Part shown: piece after piece, positions 1-10,556 of the stretch
Layout of the letters: each line of letters opens with the position of its first letter
Numbering within the stretch: the stretch's first letter is position 1
NCBI GenBank assembly: GCA_006176705.1
Contig: QRFJ01000292.1
Span: 502,935-566,934, forward strand
DNA from: Cocos nucifera
Lineage: Eukaryota > Streptophyta > Magnoliopsida > Arecales > Arecaceae
Direction: 5' to 3'
DNA: 64,000 bases
Position numbers and translations under genes: made by a program
Notes under the pieces: generated by a model
Seen by the model: the letters and a program-made list of their open reading frames with translations, nothing else
What the model was told of the DNA's origin: nothing
The model's database searches: none

Positions 1-1949
1 GGGTTCACGACCGTTGATCGAAGGAATCATTCACTAAAGAGAGCAGATTGTAACCACGCTTTCGGATCAATCAACCATCCTAGTGATGATCTGACTGGTC
101 GTGGGAGCAATTTATGAGTTATAATGATATATTATGTCTTAAAGATTTCAACTCTTTGAAATTATGAATTTCAATCTATCATTTAACTTCAGGAATGTTC
201 AGACGACTAAATACACAATTGTATAGAAATAAATCCATATTTATTTTGTTTAGTCAAATATATTTCTGCCCCTAGAATGTATTATAAAGTGGTTCAGCCA
301 GATTCTGGCGTTCATAGGGCATATATCTAACACACACGATGCCCCTTCAAGTTCGGTCTTGCTGCTTGACCACGGCTCGAGACGGTGCCCCTTTTGCCCA
401 GTCGAGCTGTGTGAAGGAAAATCTGATTTTCCGATCCAGGTTCGTGTCAGATCTGACTCAGATCAAGAGATATATTTCAAAATTTTGTTGTCTTGTCCCA
501 AGTCAGTTTTGATAATTTTATTCTGTTCTTTTTATTTTATTAAATAAAATTAAAAAGATAAATTAAATCCAAATTTATTACCTGATTGGTAGTCCTGATT
601 ACACCTGTTTCGATGATCCTGTTTGCGAGTGGAAGGTTGGTCTTAGGCCATGCAAGCGCCTGGCTTATCGGTATCCACTCAGGTGGATCTGGAGATCTCT
701 TCTTTGCTCTATCAACCCTCCAAAAATTAGAATTGGGATTTTAGATTGGGAGGACTTCAAAACTGCTTTTTGAAGCATGCAGTCGTCTTGCAGCAGTGCA
801 GTCCTTCTTATTTTGATCGCTTTCTGTTATTAATTACGCAACCAACCAAGTTCCAAACTCTTTGGACATGGGAGCAAGGGAGGGAAAAAACACACAAAGA
901 GAATAGGACTATGGTGTGGAGGAGGGAGGGAGGGCAGCCTTGGGGGTGCGGTTTCTCAATGAATTGCTTTTATCTGAGTAGGAGCGCCAGACAGGTCAAC
1001 TTTATAGATAAGGTGATCAAACTTTCCTCTTGCCTCCAACCAATCACAAACACTTTATGAATCATCTAAATCTGGATTGATGGGGAATAGAGACCTCTGG
1101 ATTCCTCGCTTAGGGGGCCGAGACCAAGATCAAAGTGGTTGAGAAGAACTCTTTAATTGGAATCCAAAATGAGATGGAGTCACTTGTCCAACAATGGACT
1201 CCAAGGCTCACTTGGGCAACGCCCAATAGGGTGAGCATGCCCCTTTCTCTTACCAGTTCTTGGACGGGGGCAGGCTCACCAGCTCTGCCTAGGTGCATGA
1301 CTTGTGGGTCAAGTCAGGAAGTATTTCAATGTCAACGTTTGACCGAGTCAAAGTAGACTTTTGACCAAGTCAATACAAGAATGGCAAGGTGACGAAAAAT
1401 GGTAGGTAGTATTTACAAATGAGACAACCTTTTCTGATGGACAAACCGCTGTTCAGCCATATTGAAGGCTCTGTTGGCACAAAGCTCCGTTTGGCTTCAA
1501 ACAGGACAATTATTTTGTAGCAAAAAGCCCAAGAAGCGTTGGTTCAATCGAGTGCTAGCACGATTTCTTGAACCTAATTTGAATCTTTCAGATCATTGAA
1601 ATAGATAAGTTATTGATGATCACAGATTTTCAAACCACTTATTTGTGTAATCCAGTAGGTTCAGTTCTGGTTTAAAAGGTCAATGGAAAGAAATAATGTA
1701 TGAATTCTCTATCATCACAATCATCGAACTCCTTGTCCAGATGGATCAGACTCTTCTGAATTCGAACAGCTAATAATGATCGATCTTAATATCAATTTTA
1801 ATTGCGCCAAATCACCTGTGAACATAAGCAGTAAAATATGGTGGACCCATCAGGGAGAACCCCTTGATGCGAACCTCTTGGATATGCAGCATCCATAATC
1901 AGTGTTCAGGTTCTCCTACCAACCCTACCATTTGAGCCCCCGCAACATT
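1..1949. other. Non-coding stretch, no gene recognised
   Basis: I read both strands and found no protein family, RNA gene or clear terminal repeats. The longest reading frames are about 60-104 codons and have no family likeness. The sequence is moderately AT-rich and looks like ordinary plant intergenic DNA or a decayed repeat. Confidence 0.5.
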
Positions 1950-3240
1950 CTACTAATGAGTGCGGGTTATGTCGGTAGAAGAGGCATAAGCTATATGGGT
2001 CATGATGCCTGACTTATCGAGACTCTCAACTGTGTCTGGCAGTCCTCTGCCTATCGCGGGTGATACGACTGCTTAAGTATGCCCCCGAGCAATGCTCGGC
2101 TTGCTGCAAATATCATCGCCTCACGCGGCGTTCGTAGCAGCACGAGTGGTGAGTTGGCTAAGAGTTCAATTGGTGCACCAGACTTCGATTTACGATCAAC
2201 GATGTATGCACTCGCTGTACTGTCGGTTCATCGATCCCACATGTGCGCTCCGTGATCGCGATAGCAATGTGACGCCGACTGCTATCTGCTTTAGCGCTTG
2301 TAGGTCGGACGTATCCCTACTAGGACACGCTACTCGCACGCGCTCTAGCGTGTGTCTAGTGTGTAGACTGGTTATTCGGCGTGTCGAATCTGTCAGCTCC
2401 CCTCTTCACCCTGGGGCTATTCTTAGCTGACTGCCCTGCTCCAATCACGGAATGATAGTGCGGCACGCCTCAGCTGTCGGTACGATGTGTATGTAAGGGG
2501 GAAGCGTAGTACTTCTCGTACTGCAGACTCTAATAGGCTATAGAGCACTCGTCACTTAGCCGGAATAGAAACTCGTCAAAACCCTATAATCGCATCTCTG
2601 ACAGATTGATGTAATCAGTTCGATTCCCGAGTCCAATGTGAAAATTGCGTTATAATAGAAACTCTTTTTATTATTTCACTCTACCCGATCTGCGCCCATG
2701 GCTTTTGGACTTGATTCTCCAGATCACTCCATTAGGGCTTACTCTCCTACCCACCACAGAATCACAGACCTAGTTCCATCGTCATCGAATGCAATGCCAG
2801 TTCCTCTGACAGATGGTAACATGTTGTAGCCAAATAAACTAGGGTTTATTGATGTATGGTTAGGAGGAACGAGATGGTGTAGTCAACATCACCCCCCCCT
2901 CAAGGCAAACTGCTGAATGATCAAAGTTAAAGGACCAGACATCATTTACGTGCCGCCCCCGGATAGCGTGTGCACTCACCGTGCTGATAAGTAGAGCCAC
3001 TACCACCAAAAGTCGAGGCTGGTCAAGTTCGCTATTGAAACGGAGTTGTAGTTTTGTAATCCATCGTATGTCACTCAATTAAACTCGATCGACAGTATAA
3101 CCCTTCCCCACATGACTACTCAACCGAAGATACGAGTCAAGAAACAATCAGTTGCCCTTGTTCTCTAACGGAGTAACCTGTACTCTCGCGTCTCGAGTGT
3201 GTCTCACACCGTCGGTACTTATATTACTCAGACTCATCTA
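1950..3240. other. Block of balanced, CpG-rich sequence of unknown origin
   Basis: From about 1950 to 3240 the base composition becomes balanced and CpG dinucleotides are frequent, with few homopolymer runs apart from C8 near 2884. The flanks are AT-rich. The longest frame (112 codons, 2092-2430, plus) resembles no family. A GTTCGATTCCC string near 2619 looks like a tRNA B box, but no acceptor stem or cloverleaf surrounds it. It could be an organellar or foreign insertion, unmethylated sequence, or an assembly problem; I cannot decide between these. Confidence 0.4.
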
Positions 3241-3349
3241 GTGGGGTGGATAGAAAGAGAGACGAGTTTTACGACCAACCTTGTCTTGGGGGGGGGGATG
3301 GGATAAGGGGGGGAGTCGACCGATCCTCATGTTATTATCTCGGTTCGAG

Positions 3350-3540
3350 ATTATAGCCGAATAGTTATAAAAATGGACATTTATTTTTCGGATTGGATTT
3401 GGATTTACTGAATTTGACCAACCCAATCCGATCATAAAGATTTTTGGATTAATTTGGATTTCGAGATAAGTGACTCGACCCGACCCGAATCCCAATATTA
3501 GACTCGACTCTATCTAACCCAAATCCGTTTGAACTCGCCT
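3350..3540. repeat. Degenerate GGATT/CCGACCC-rich repeat
   Basis: This short low-complexity stretch is built from variants of GGATTTGGATT and CGACCCGACCCGA. Such degenerate stretches are common in plant non-autonomous elements. It directly precedes the dispersed repeat copy at 3541. No terminal repeats were identified. Confidence 0.4.
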
Positions 3541-4320
3541 AGTTCTATCTATCATGGCATTATCATATTTTAATTTTAAAAATAATAACATATTAATTTA
3601 TTTTTTAAAATAATATTTTTATTAAAAAATATAAAAACTTATATTTTAAAAATAAAAGTATAAAAAGAATAAGAGATGAAAAATATTTTTTTAAAAAATA
3701 AAATATCTATTATATATATATAATAATACTCCTCCATAAAGTATTATTTTATATATATAATAGATTATCTACAAATAAAGTACGATACTCCATCGATTTG
3801 AAAGCTAAATCTCTGCATTTAATATCCTCCGAAAGTTTGGAGAAGATATGAGAAGAAATGAGAGGGTATGATCAGGATCGGCATTTATCGAGAGAGAAGA
3901 AGAGTTGTGGTGGGGCAGCAAGGGGTGGGACAGCACCGACGGACATGAAAAAGATATAAAAATAGGAAGAAAGAAAAATAATAATAAAATATTATTTTAT
4001 AAAAAAAATAGAGTTTCTCTCTCTTCCTTCAATAATAGCACTGGTGGTGGTACCGACGATCGGAAGCAGTATTTATGAAGAGAGAAGAAAAGCAGTGGTG
4101 GGGCGGTAGAGAATGAGGCGGCACTGGTGGGCGCGGAGAAGATATGAGAAGAAGAGAAGCGGTAGGTGTGCGATAGGGATCGGCATTTGCCGAAAAAGAA
4201 GGAAAGTCGTAGTGGGGCGACAGGGGGGTGTGACAGCACCGACGGGCATGTAGAAGATATGAAAATAGGAAGAAAGAAGGAAAAAAAAAAATTTTTTTGC
4301 TCATTCTTTTTTAACCATAC
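3541..4320 (+). repeat. Dispersed repeat, copy 1 (second copy at 62205-63240)
   Basis: The stretch shares long, ordered similarity in the same orientation with 62205-63240. Shared landmarks in order are an A/T tract, the string CTCCATCGATTTGAAAG, then GAAAGTTTGGAGAAG, a GATCGGNATTNGCATTT block, and TTTCTCTCTCTTCCTTCA. Inside the copy the block with GATCGG, AGAGAGAAGAA, GTGGGGC and AGAAGATATGA occurs about three times, so each copy is itself partly tandem. Reading frames here are repeat shadows. The class of element is unknown. Confidence 0.6.
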
Positions 4321-4365
4321 GTATCAAATGAAGACAAAAGCCTCCATTTTAATAGACATATATAA

Positions 4366-4910
4366 TAGATTATCAAGAAGACCCACTTGCCAAACCCACC
4401 TCGAGCCTTACAGTGCCTCACAGCATGACCGATCCATTTTACCTCACAACCAATCTGGCCGATACTGAACACTGAACAACCCATGTGCTTCATCTCCTAC
4501 AATCTGAAAACACTCATCCCGTGATGTTGGTATCAGAGTCAAAGATTGGCTAAGTCGAAGGTCAACGTTATTATTATTGGCTTCTGATATGTGTGGTATC
4601 AGATTGTTGGCATTTAGCTGTAGATATGGGAGTATCCAAAGTAGTGAAGAGACTCACCTTCAAATGCCTGGCCTCACTTCATACCCATCCTGCGGTCTTA
4701 TGGTATTTTTGTCTTTCTCTACAGTATCATGCCTTCGAACTCTACCACACCACATCAATGCCAAGTATGAACATGTCGCCTTCATAAATTTACATCATCT
4801 CAGACATTACGGCGACAGTTTTGTGTTGGGCATTTACTTGTAACAGCTTAAAAGGGTATAAATATATTATTAAGAAGACCCGCTCGCCAAACCCACCTTC
4901 AGCTACTATT
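4366..4910 (+). repeat. Possible LTR-element remnant with tRNA-Met-type primer site
   Basis: The string TTGGTATCAGAGTC near 4525 matches the primer-binding site of many plant LTR elements (complement of the 3' end of initiator tRNA-Met), with a decayed second copy near 4594. Two related direct-repeat segments, each with AAGAAGACCC and CGCCAAACCCACC-like strings, lie at about 4373-4407 and 4871-4905. Complete LTRs were not found, so this is only a candidate remnant. Confidence 0.3.
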
Positions 4911-5211
4911 AGACATTACGACAAGCGGAGCAATACAAAAGCAGTAAGAGGTTGAAACAAGAATGAACATGAAAGAAAGAGATAGAGGAGAGAGATCTTG
5001 GCACCTCTATCGGTCGACCTTGCTTGGACCTACGATCGGCAATGAGGGAGGGTTCAGAGAGGTGGTGGAGGCGGAGAGATGAGTGACAACCAATGATTTT
5101 GATAGGGATTGGGACTCTGCCAAAGAGTCCAGCGAACAAGCAGCCACGATCGATCCCCTTCAGACCACTTTTTAAGTCTTCCGGGATAAGCTGTCTTTTG
5201 GTCAGGTCTAA

Positions 5212-7208
5212 GGAGAGATTATTTGTGGTGCAATAACAGTATATCATTTTTTTAATTGGATCATATAATCTCGCCTTTCGGTATGAATTAAATATATCAA
5301 TTTATTTTTTAATTTAAAATTTTGAATGACATAAATATTTTTTTATTTTAAAAAAATTATAATATCCCGTGACCTGTTATGACATCCCTTATAACATCCT
5401 AAAGACATATTATGACTTCCTTGAATTAGGAAGTTATAAGATGGAAAGACATTTTTGTCATTGAAAAAAAATTGATTTAAAATTTTGAATGATGAAAATG
5501 TTCCTCTATTGTGAAAAAATTATGGCATCTTATGACCTGTTATGACTAGGGCTGGAAGTGGGCTTGGACTGGCCCGAGGTCCATTGGGCCAGGCCGGCTT
5601 CAAATCGGGCTTCGAGCTCAACTTGAAACCATTCAGGCCGGTTTCAGACTAAAAAATAGGATCCATTTTACTTTCAGGTCGGGCTCGTGCCTATCTTTGG
5701 CCCGGCCCTAGCCCGACCTGAGCTTTGGTCTGAAATCAAGCCCAATTTCCTAAAATCCCATTTAAACACACCCTCCGGACAAAACCCACCCCCACACCCA
5801 TCTCCGATCTTGGCCTCGTGAACCTCCCTCCGCCCTCTCCCCCCCCCCCTCCGCAAAATCTACCCCCAGCCCTCCCCTGTCCGACATGAATCCCCCTCCC
5901 CGGCCCTGGTGTGCAACCCCCCTCCCGCCCTGGGCCCAGCGTAGAACCTGCCCCCTTTTTGGCCCCCCCCGGCCCCGACGTGAATCACCCTCCCTCCATC
6001 GCACTCCGTCGACGTCATCACCCCATCGTCACCCCCTTCCTCCATTGTGCTCCATCATCCCCATCCCTATCGTTGCCTCTCTCCCTCTATCATGCTCCAC
6101 CGATGTCACTGCCCCCATCGTCATCCTCTTCTCTCCGTCGCGCTCCGTCATTGCTACCCCCATCATCGATGAAGATGCAGGAGCCGAGTGGGTTAGCCCA
6201 ATTGGGCTCGGACCGGCTCAGGCTTGTATTTTTTCAAAAAAATTGGGCCTAAGCCCACCCGAAGCCCAAAAAACTATTTCGGACGGGGCTCGGGCAAGGG
6301 TATGGCTCGGCCCAGCCCGACCTAGTTCCTGTCCTAGTTATGACATCCTGAAGGCATATTATGACTTCATGAAAATAGAAGTCATAAGGAGGAAGGGCAT
6401 TTTCGTTGTTAAAAAATTTATAATTTTAAACATAGGGATATTTTTGTCATTCAAAATTTCAAATAAAAAGATGGATCTACAGATATTTAATGGGCTTTGG
6501 AAAGTAGGGGCTATATAGTTCAATAGGATGATGTAGTGCACTCCACGTTAATTTTATTGCACCACATGCGATGCATAAAGTATTTCTCTTATGCTGGGAG
6601 GCTGGCCACATAACTATCTAAGCCCAGTCTGAACAATAGAGAAATATTTTGTGCACCATGTGTGGTAAAATAAAATTAACGTGGAGTGCACCGCATCATC
6701 CCATTAGATCACAAAACCCTTGCTTTCCAAAGCCCATTAAATACATGTAGTTTTGCTTTTTGGTTTGAAATTTTGAATGACGAAAATGTCCCTCTATTCT
6801 AAAAAAAATATGACATTCCATGGCCTATTATGACATCCCATGGCCTCTTTCGACATCCTGAAGGCATATTATGACTTCATGTGTTTCTAGCAAGTCATAA
6901 TATGCCTTCAAGATATCATAACAGACCATGGAATATCATAATTTTTTTAGAATAAAGAGATATTTTTATTATTCAAAATTTTAAATATTTTTTTTAATAA
7001 CAAAAGTAGCCTTCTCTCCTTAAGACTTTCTATTTTCAGGAAGTCATATTATGCCTAACATATATATTTTATAAAATAAAATAGAGAGGCATTTTCGTCG
7101 TTCAAAATTTCAAATCAACGTGCATTTAATTCGAGAAGCATGGCTACGTTGTCAAATGAAGAAGGGGATGTACTGTTATTGCACCCATGCGGTGCAAAGA
7201 ATTACTCC
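5212..7208. mobile_element. Palindromic foldback element with long inverted arms
   Basis: The left end (GGTGCAATAACAGTATATC near 5228) is the reverse complement of the right end near 7168-7186, and similarity continues inward. Both arms carry TTTGAAATTTTGAATGA-like strings and GGCATATTATGACTT-type blocks. The centre lies near 6615, where 6472-6589 and 6640-6756 form a clear inverted pair sharing TTAACGTGGAGTGCA. Subtracting the nested element at 5547-6344 leaves a left arm of about 605 bp and a right arm of about 593 bp. No coding capacity is seen. The family could be a Mutator-like MITE; no target duplication was resolved. Confidence 0.65.
5547..6336. mobile_element. Non-autonomous hAT-like transposon nested in foldback arm
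   Basis: The 790-bp element is bounded by an exact 8-bp direct repeat, GTTATGAC, at 5539-5546 and 6337-6344. Imperfect terminal inverted repeats begin TAGGGCTGGAA on the left and TAGGACAGGAA on the right. An 8-bp duplication and a TAGGG-type end are hallmarks of hAT elements. Both ends are rich in GGGC and GCCC motifs, and the middle (about 5770-6170) is strongly C-rich on the plus strand. Frames of up to 210 codons in this C-rich stretch show no transposase likeness, so it would have needed transposase from elsewhere. Confidence 0.75.
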
Positions 7209-9119
7209 CTGAACAATATGCGAGGCCCAAGTTTTAGTCCCAACCGCATCGAGAATTACTCGGGCCTGGCCTATAGCCCGTTCGAAAATAGTCCTGGCCC
7301 GATGAATCTCAGGCCCAATCAGGCCCACTTGCAGAATTAGAGTGTGGGGGTTGTATCTTTCGCGCCAAAGAATGATCGATCCTTATCTCGCACAGATGTT
7401 GAAGCACCGAACTCCATCAAGGAGCACGATCTAATGGTGCATATCGTGAATCATTCCATAGCACAAAAGTTACGACCCAAATCCCAGATGTTACTGAGAA
7501 TATAATATTATCGTTTTCTTGGAATGTGCTATTGATAATATCTAAATTTGTTACCATTACGTCCTCTTGCATCGGATTTACATGATGTAATAGGCCAACC
7601 AAGTCATAATTGATTTTTACGAGTTTTGCTTGGAGCACTTTTGAATCAATTTTGAGCCAACAAATCCTATGAATCAACAAAATGGACCTCAAGATGGTCT
7701 CCCTGTTCGGTTGGCACGCAGTGCACTCCCAGACTAGTTGAAGCCTCATGTTCTAATCACCAGAAGAAGATGTTAACGAGCAGTACAAAACTTAATGATG
7801 GTTAAGTCAACAAACAACAAAAAATAAATCCTCTTGTTGAATTTAAGCTGATCGATCTTATTATATGTCATGAGTTTTTGTCAGTCCCATAACAAATTTA
7901 GGTGAAAGTAACCCTTCTTCAATACTCCAAAACCTGTCTAACTTGATGAAACCATATAGAATCCTAAATCTCTAATATAATCACCAAGAGACAACTAGAA
8001 TAACCTAGGTCATTTTTACTATCATAGGACTAAGCACATGGTCATGAGATTTTATCATTCCCATGGATGAAGAAGTTAGGTGATGGAAAGTGGCATTCCT
8101 TCTTCAATAACTCAACACATGTCCAATAGAGTATAGAAACATAAATCTCTAATGTAATCACTAAGGATAATTTGTACCATCATAGCATACATAGCTTCTG
8201 TTTAAATCTTAGATCCTCGTCGGAGAAGGATCCAATCATGAACACTCACAACACCAAAGGGGTCCGTGCTATTTTATCTCCTAGTCATACATAGACTATA
8301 GGCTGATTGAACTATGATACCATTTGGAAATGTAAAATCCAACCCAAAAAAGCTAACCATAAGATTTTGTTTGGATTCCTTGATCCTCTATAAATTTCTA
8401 AAATCTAAGCAATATACGTATGACCAATATAGGACTAAATATACACTCGTATCGATCTACATTGTGGGCCTCAATCCATAAAAACATATTCATTGTACCG
8501 CACTAAAATTTATTAATTTTCGAAAATAGGTACCCTTTTAGATAGAAATAATGGATGATCCTCCCAAGCAACATTCACTCGAAAGAAAAGAATATAGTAT
8601 CAACGAACTTACACCATAAAATTATAAAATAACGCATGTATAATACATAAAATACATCTTCATCCATAAAATAGACAGCCATATTGCTCTGTTAAACTTG
8701 CCCAAACTATGTGAAGCTAGTACTTTATAGTACCTAAAAATTTGAATTTGTAAATTTGTATTTTAATGTCTATTTTGATACACCGATATCACATCATTTT
8801 AGCATGAATGATGCAATTGCATACCATTTTTGCATGAATGGTAATTTGTTTATATCATAACCATAGCTACAAGTTCACATACATTCAAATTTTAACTATA
8901 TTTAACATTAAAATTATCCTTCTGATCAAAATTAATATTACCAACTTGATTTATTTCTCTAGTGATGACTGATACTCTATAGCATTCTAAAATTTGTTTG
9001 TGTTAGATCTTTATTATATAAAATTCTAGTACATGTTCTAATAATTGAGATATGGGAGGAAACTAATATTAGAGATAGCAACTAGGATAGAAAATAATTA
9101 TTTTTTATGTAAACTATTA
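7209..9119. other. Non-coding stretch with a local duplication
   Basis: No gene is recognised. Two related segments, about 7866-8035 and 8040-8190, share strings such as CATGAGTTTT/CATGAGATTTT, CTTCTTCAAT and AAATCTCTAATRTAATCAC in order, so they are a diverged tandem duplication of about 170 bp. The string TGATACCATTTG near 8308 resembles the reverse complement of a tRNA-Met primer site and may mark an old retrotransposon fragment. Confidence 0.4.
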
Positions 9120-9124
9120 CTTAT

Positions 9125-10538
9125 TGTTGCCCATGTATGGCTACCCAAGAGGGGAGGTGAATTGGATTCTTTTAAAAACTTGGCCAAATTAAACTTTAAT
9201 ACAAATATGCGCTTCTAATGAGATTAATTTAAGTGATTGTATTATGTATGATATATGCAATAATCGAATTGAAAATTAAGAGAAGCTATGTATGAATTAA
9301 ACTAATTTCAAGTAAGTAAAGCAAGTAAAATGAACAAAATAAGGCACAACACAAATAAAATAAATTTATAGTGGTTTGGTACAATCCCGCATCTACGTCC
9401 ATTTTTTAAGCTTTTCTTGAGAGTTTCACTATAATTTCTAAATTACAGTGCATTTATTTTGATTTGAGATCACAAACAAACCTAGATGATTTTACCAGGC
9501 TCACCAACCATAATCCTATATCGATAGTTTTTCGGATTCACTATCAATCCAGTTGGTTTTATGGACTCACCAACTAAAACCTATACAATCTAATTTTGGG
9601 CTTGGATGGGCCTAATCCCGAAGTTTTTTTCTTCAAAGAAACTTGTAAAGAAATAAAAATACAAGTATAAGAATTCAGCACAAAATAGAAAATAAAAATT
9701 AGAACTCTTTGAAGCTTGAAGAAGTTGCTGTTTGATTGCTCAAATGATGCTTCAACTTCTCTTGAATAATGCTTGAGAGGATGAGGATGAAGTTGGAGAT
9801 GATTTCTCTTTGAAAGCTCTCTATTCTATGCACTAATTTCTCTTTTTTCTCTCTTTCCAATTGGCATTCAATAAACCTCACTCAATCTAATGATTTTTTT
9901 TAAAATCATTTTCTTGCTTTTTTCATGGAGTCTTTAGCCTTTTATATGCTTGAAAGTGGCTGGAGAATGAGTTTTAACCATTGAAGTCCTTGAAATAGCC
10001 GTTGGGAGTCATTGTGGATAAAAAGTTAAAGTTCTAAAAAACTAGCCATTACAGTCATTGGGTCGGCTTAGTTTTTAATTGGATCGACTCAGTTTCTAAT
10101 TAGATCGGCTCAGTTTCTAACTGGTTCGGCTCAGTATCAATAGACTTTAACAATCAGCTTTCTATGTTTTCTAAGACTGAGCCGATTAAGAACTGAACGA
10201 GCTCAGTTTTTTACTGGACATCTAAGTTCTCAACCTTTAACAATTCTGTATATATTTTTGCATGAGTGGCTTTTTGTCTTCAACTTTTGAGAGCTTTTTT
10301 CACCTTGATTTTTATAGTCTTTTCCATCGTTAAGGCTTCCAAAACTTCTTATTTAAACTTTTTTTGAGCATTTGAAATCATTCTTTCTTTGACTTTTCTT
10401 CTTTTGAAAAGATTTCTTCTATGGATAATTTTTTCATTTTAAGTACTTAAAAAGTTCTACATACATTCTTGAAATATATGATTAGTATCATTTACACTCA
10501 ATATTTTGAAATCATCAAAATCAATCTTAAAATCAATA
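9125..10538 (-). repeat. 3' LTR of the gag-only Copia-type element
   Basis: The segment matches 14953-16356 along its whole length, from GGCTACCCAAGAGGGG near the start to ATTTTGAAATCATCAAAATC near the end. Many single-base differences and small indels show an old insertion. It begins TG; the inner end reads TCAATA where the other copy has TCAACA. Confidence 0.8.
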
Positions 10539-10540
10539 AT

Positions 10541-10552
10541 CTCCTCCTTTTT
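10541..10552 (-). other. Polypurine tract of the gag-only element
   Basis: On the minus strand the sequence reads AAAAAGGAGGAG two bases before the 3' LTR. This is the usual position and shape of the tract that primes plus-strand DNA synthesis in LTR retrotransposons. Confidence 0.7.
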
Positions 10553-10556
10553 GATG

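Noticed and set aside
2605..2640. GTTCGATTCCC resembling a tRNA T-arm
   Set aside because: No A box, anticodon arm or acceptor stem could be placed around it.
5886..6518. 210-codon frame rich in Pro and Ser
   Set aside because: It runs through the C-rich core of the hAT-like element and out into the foldback arm, and shows no domain.
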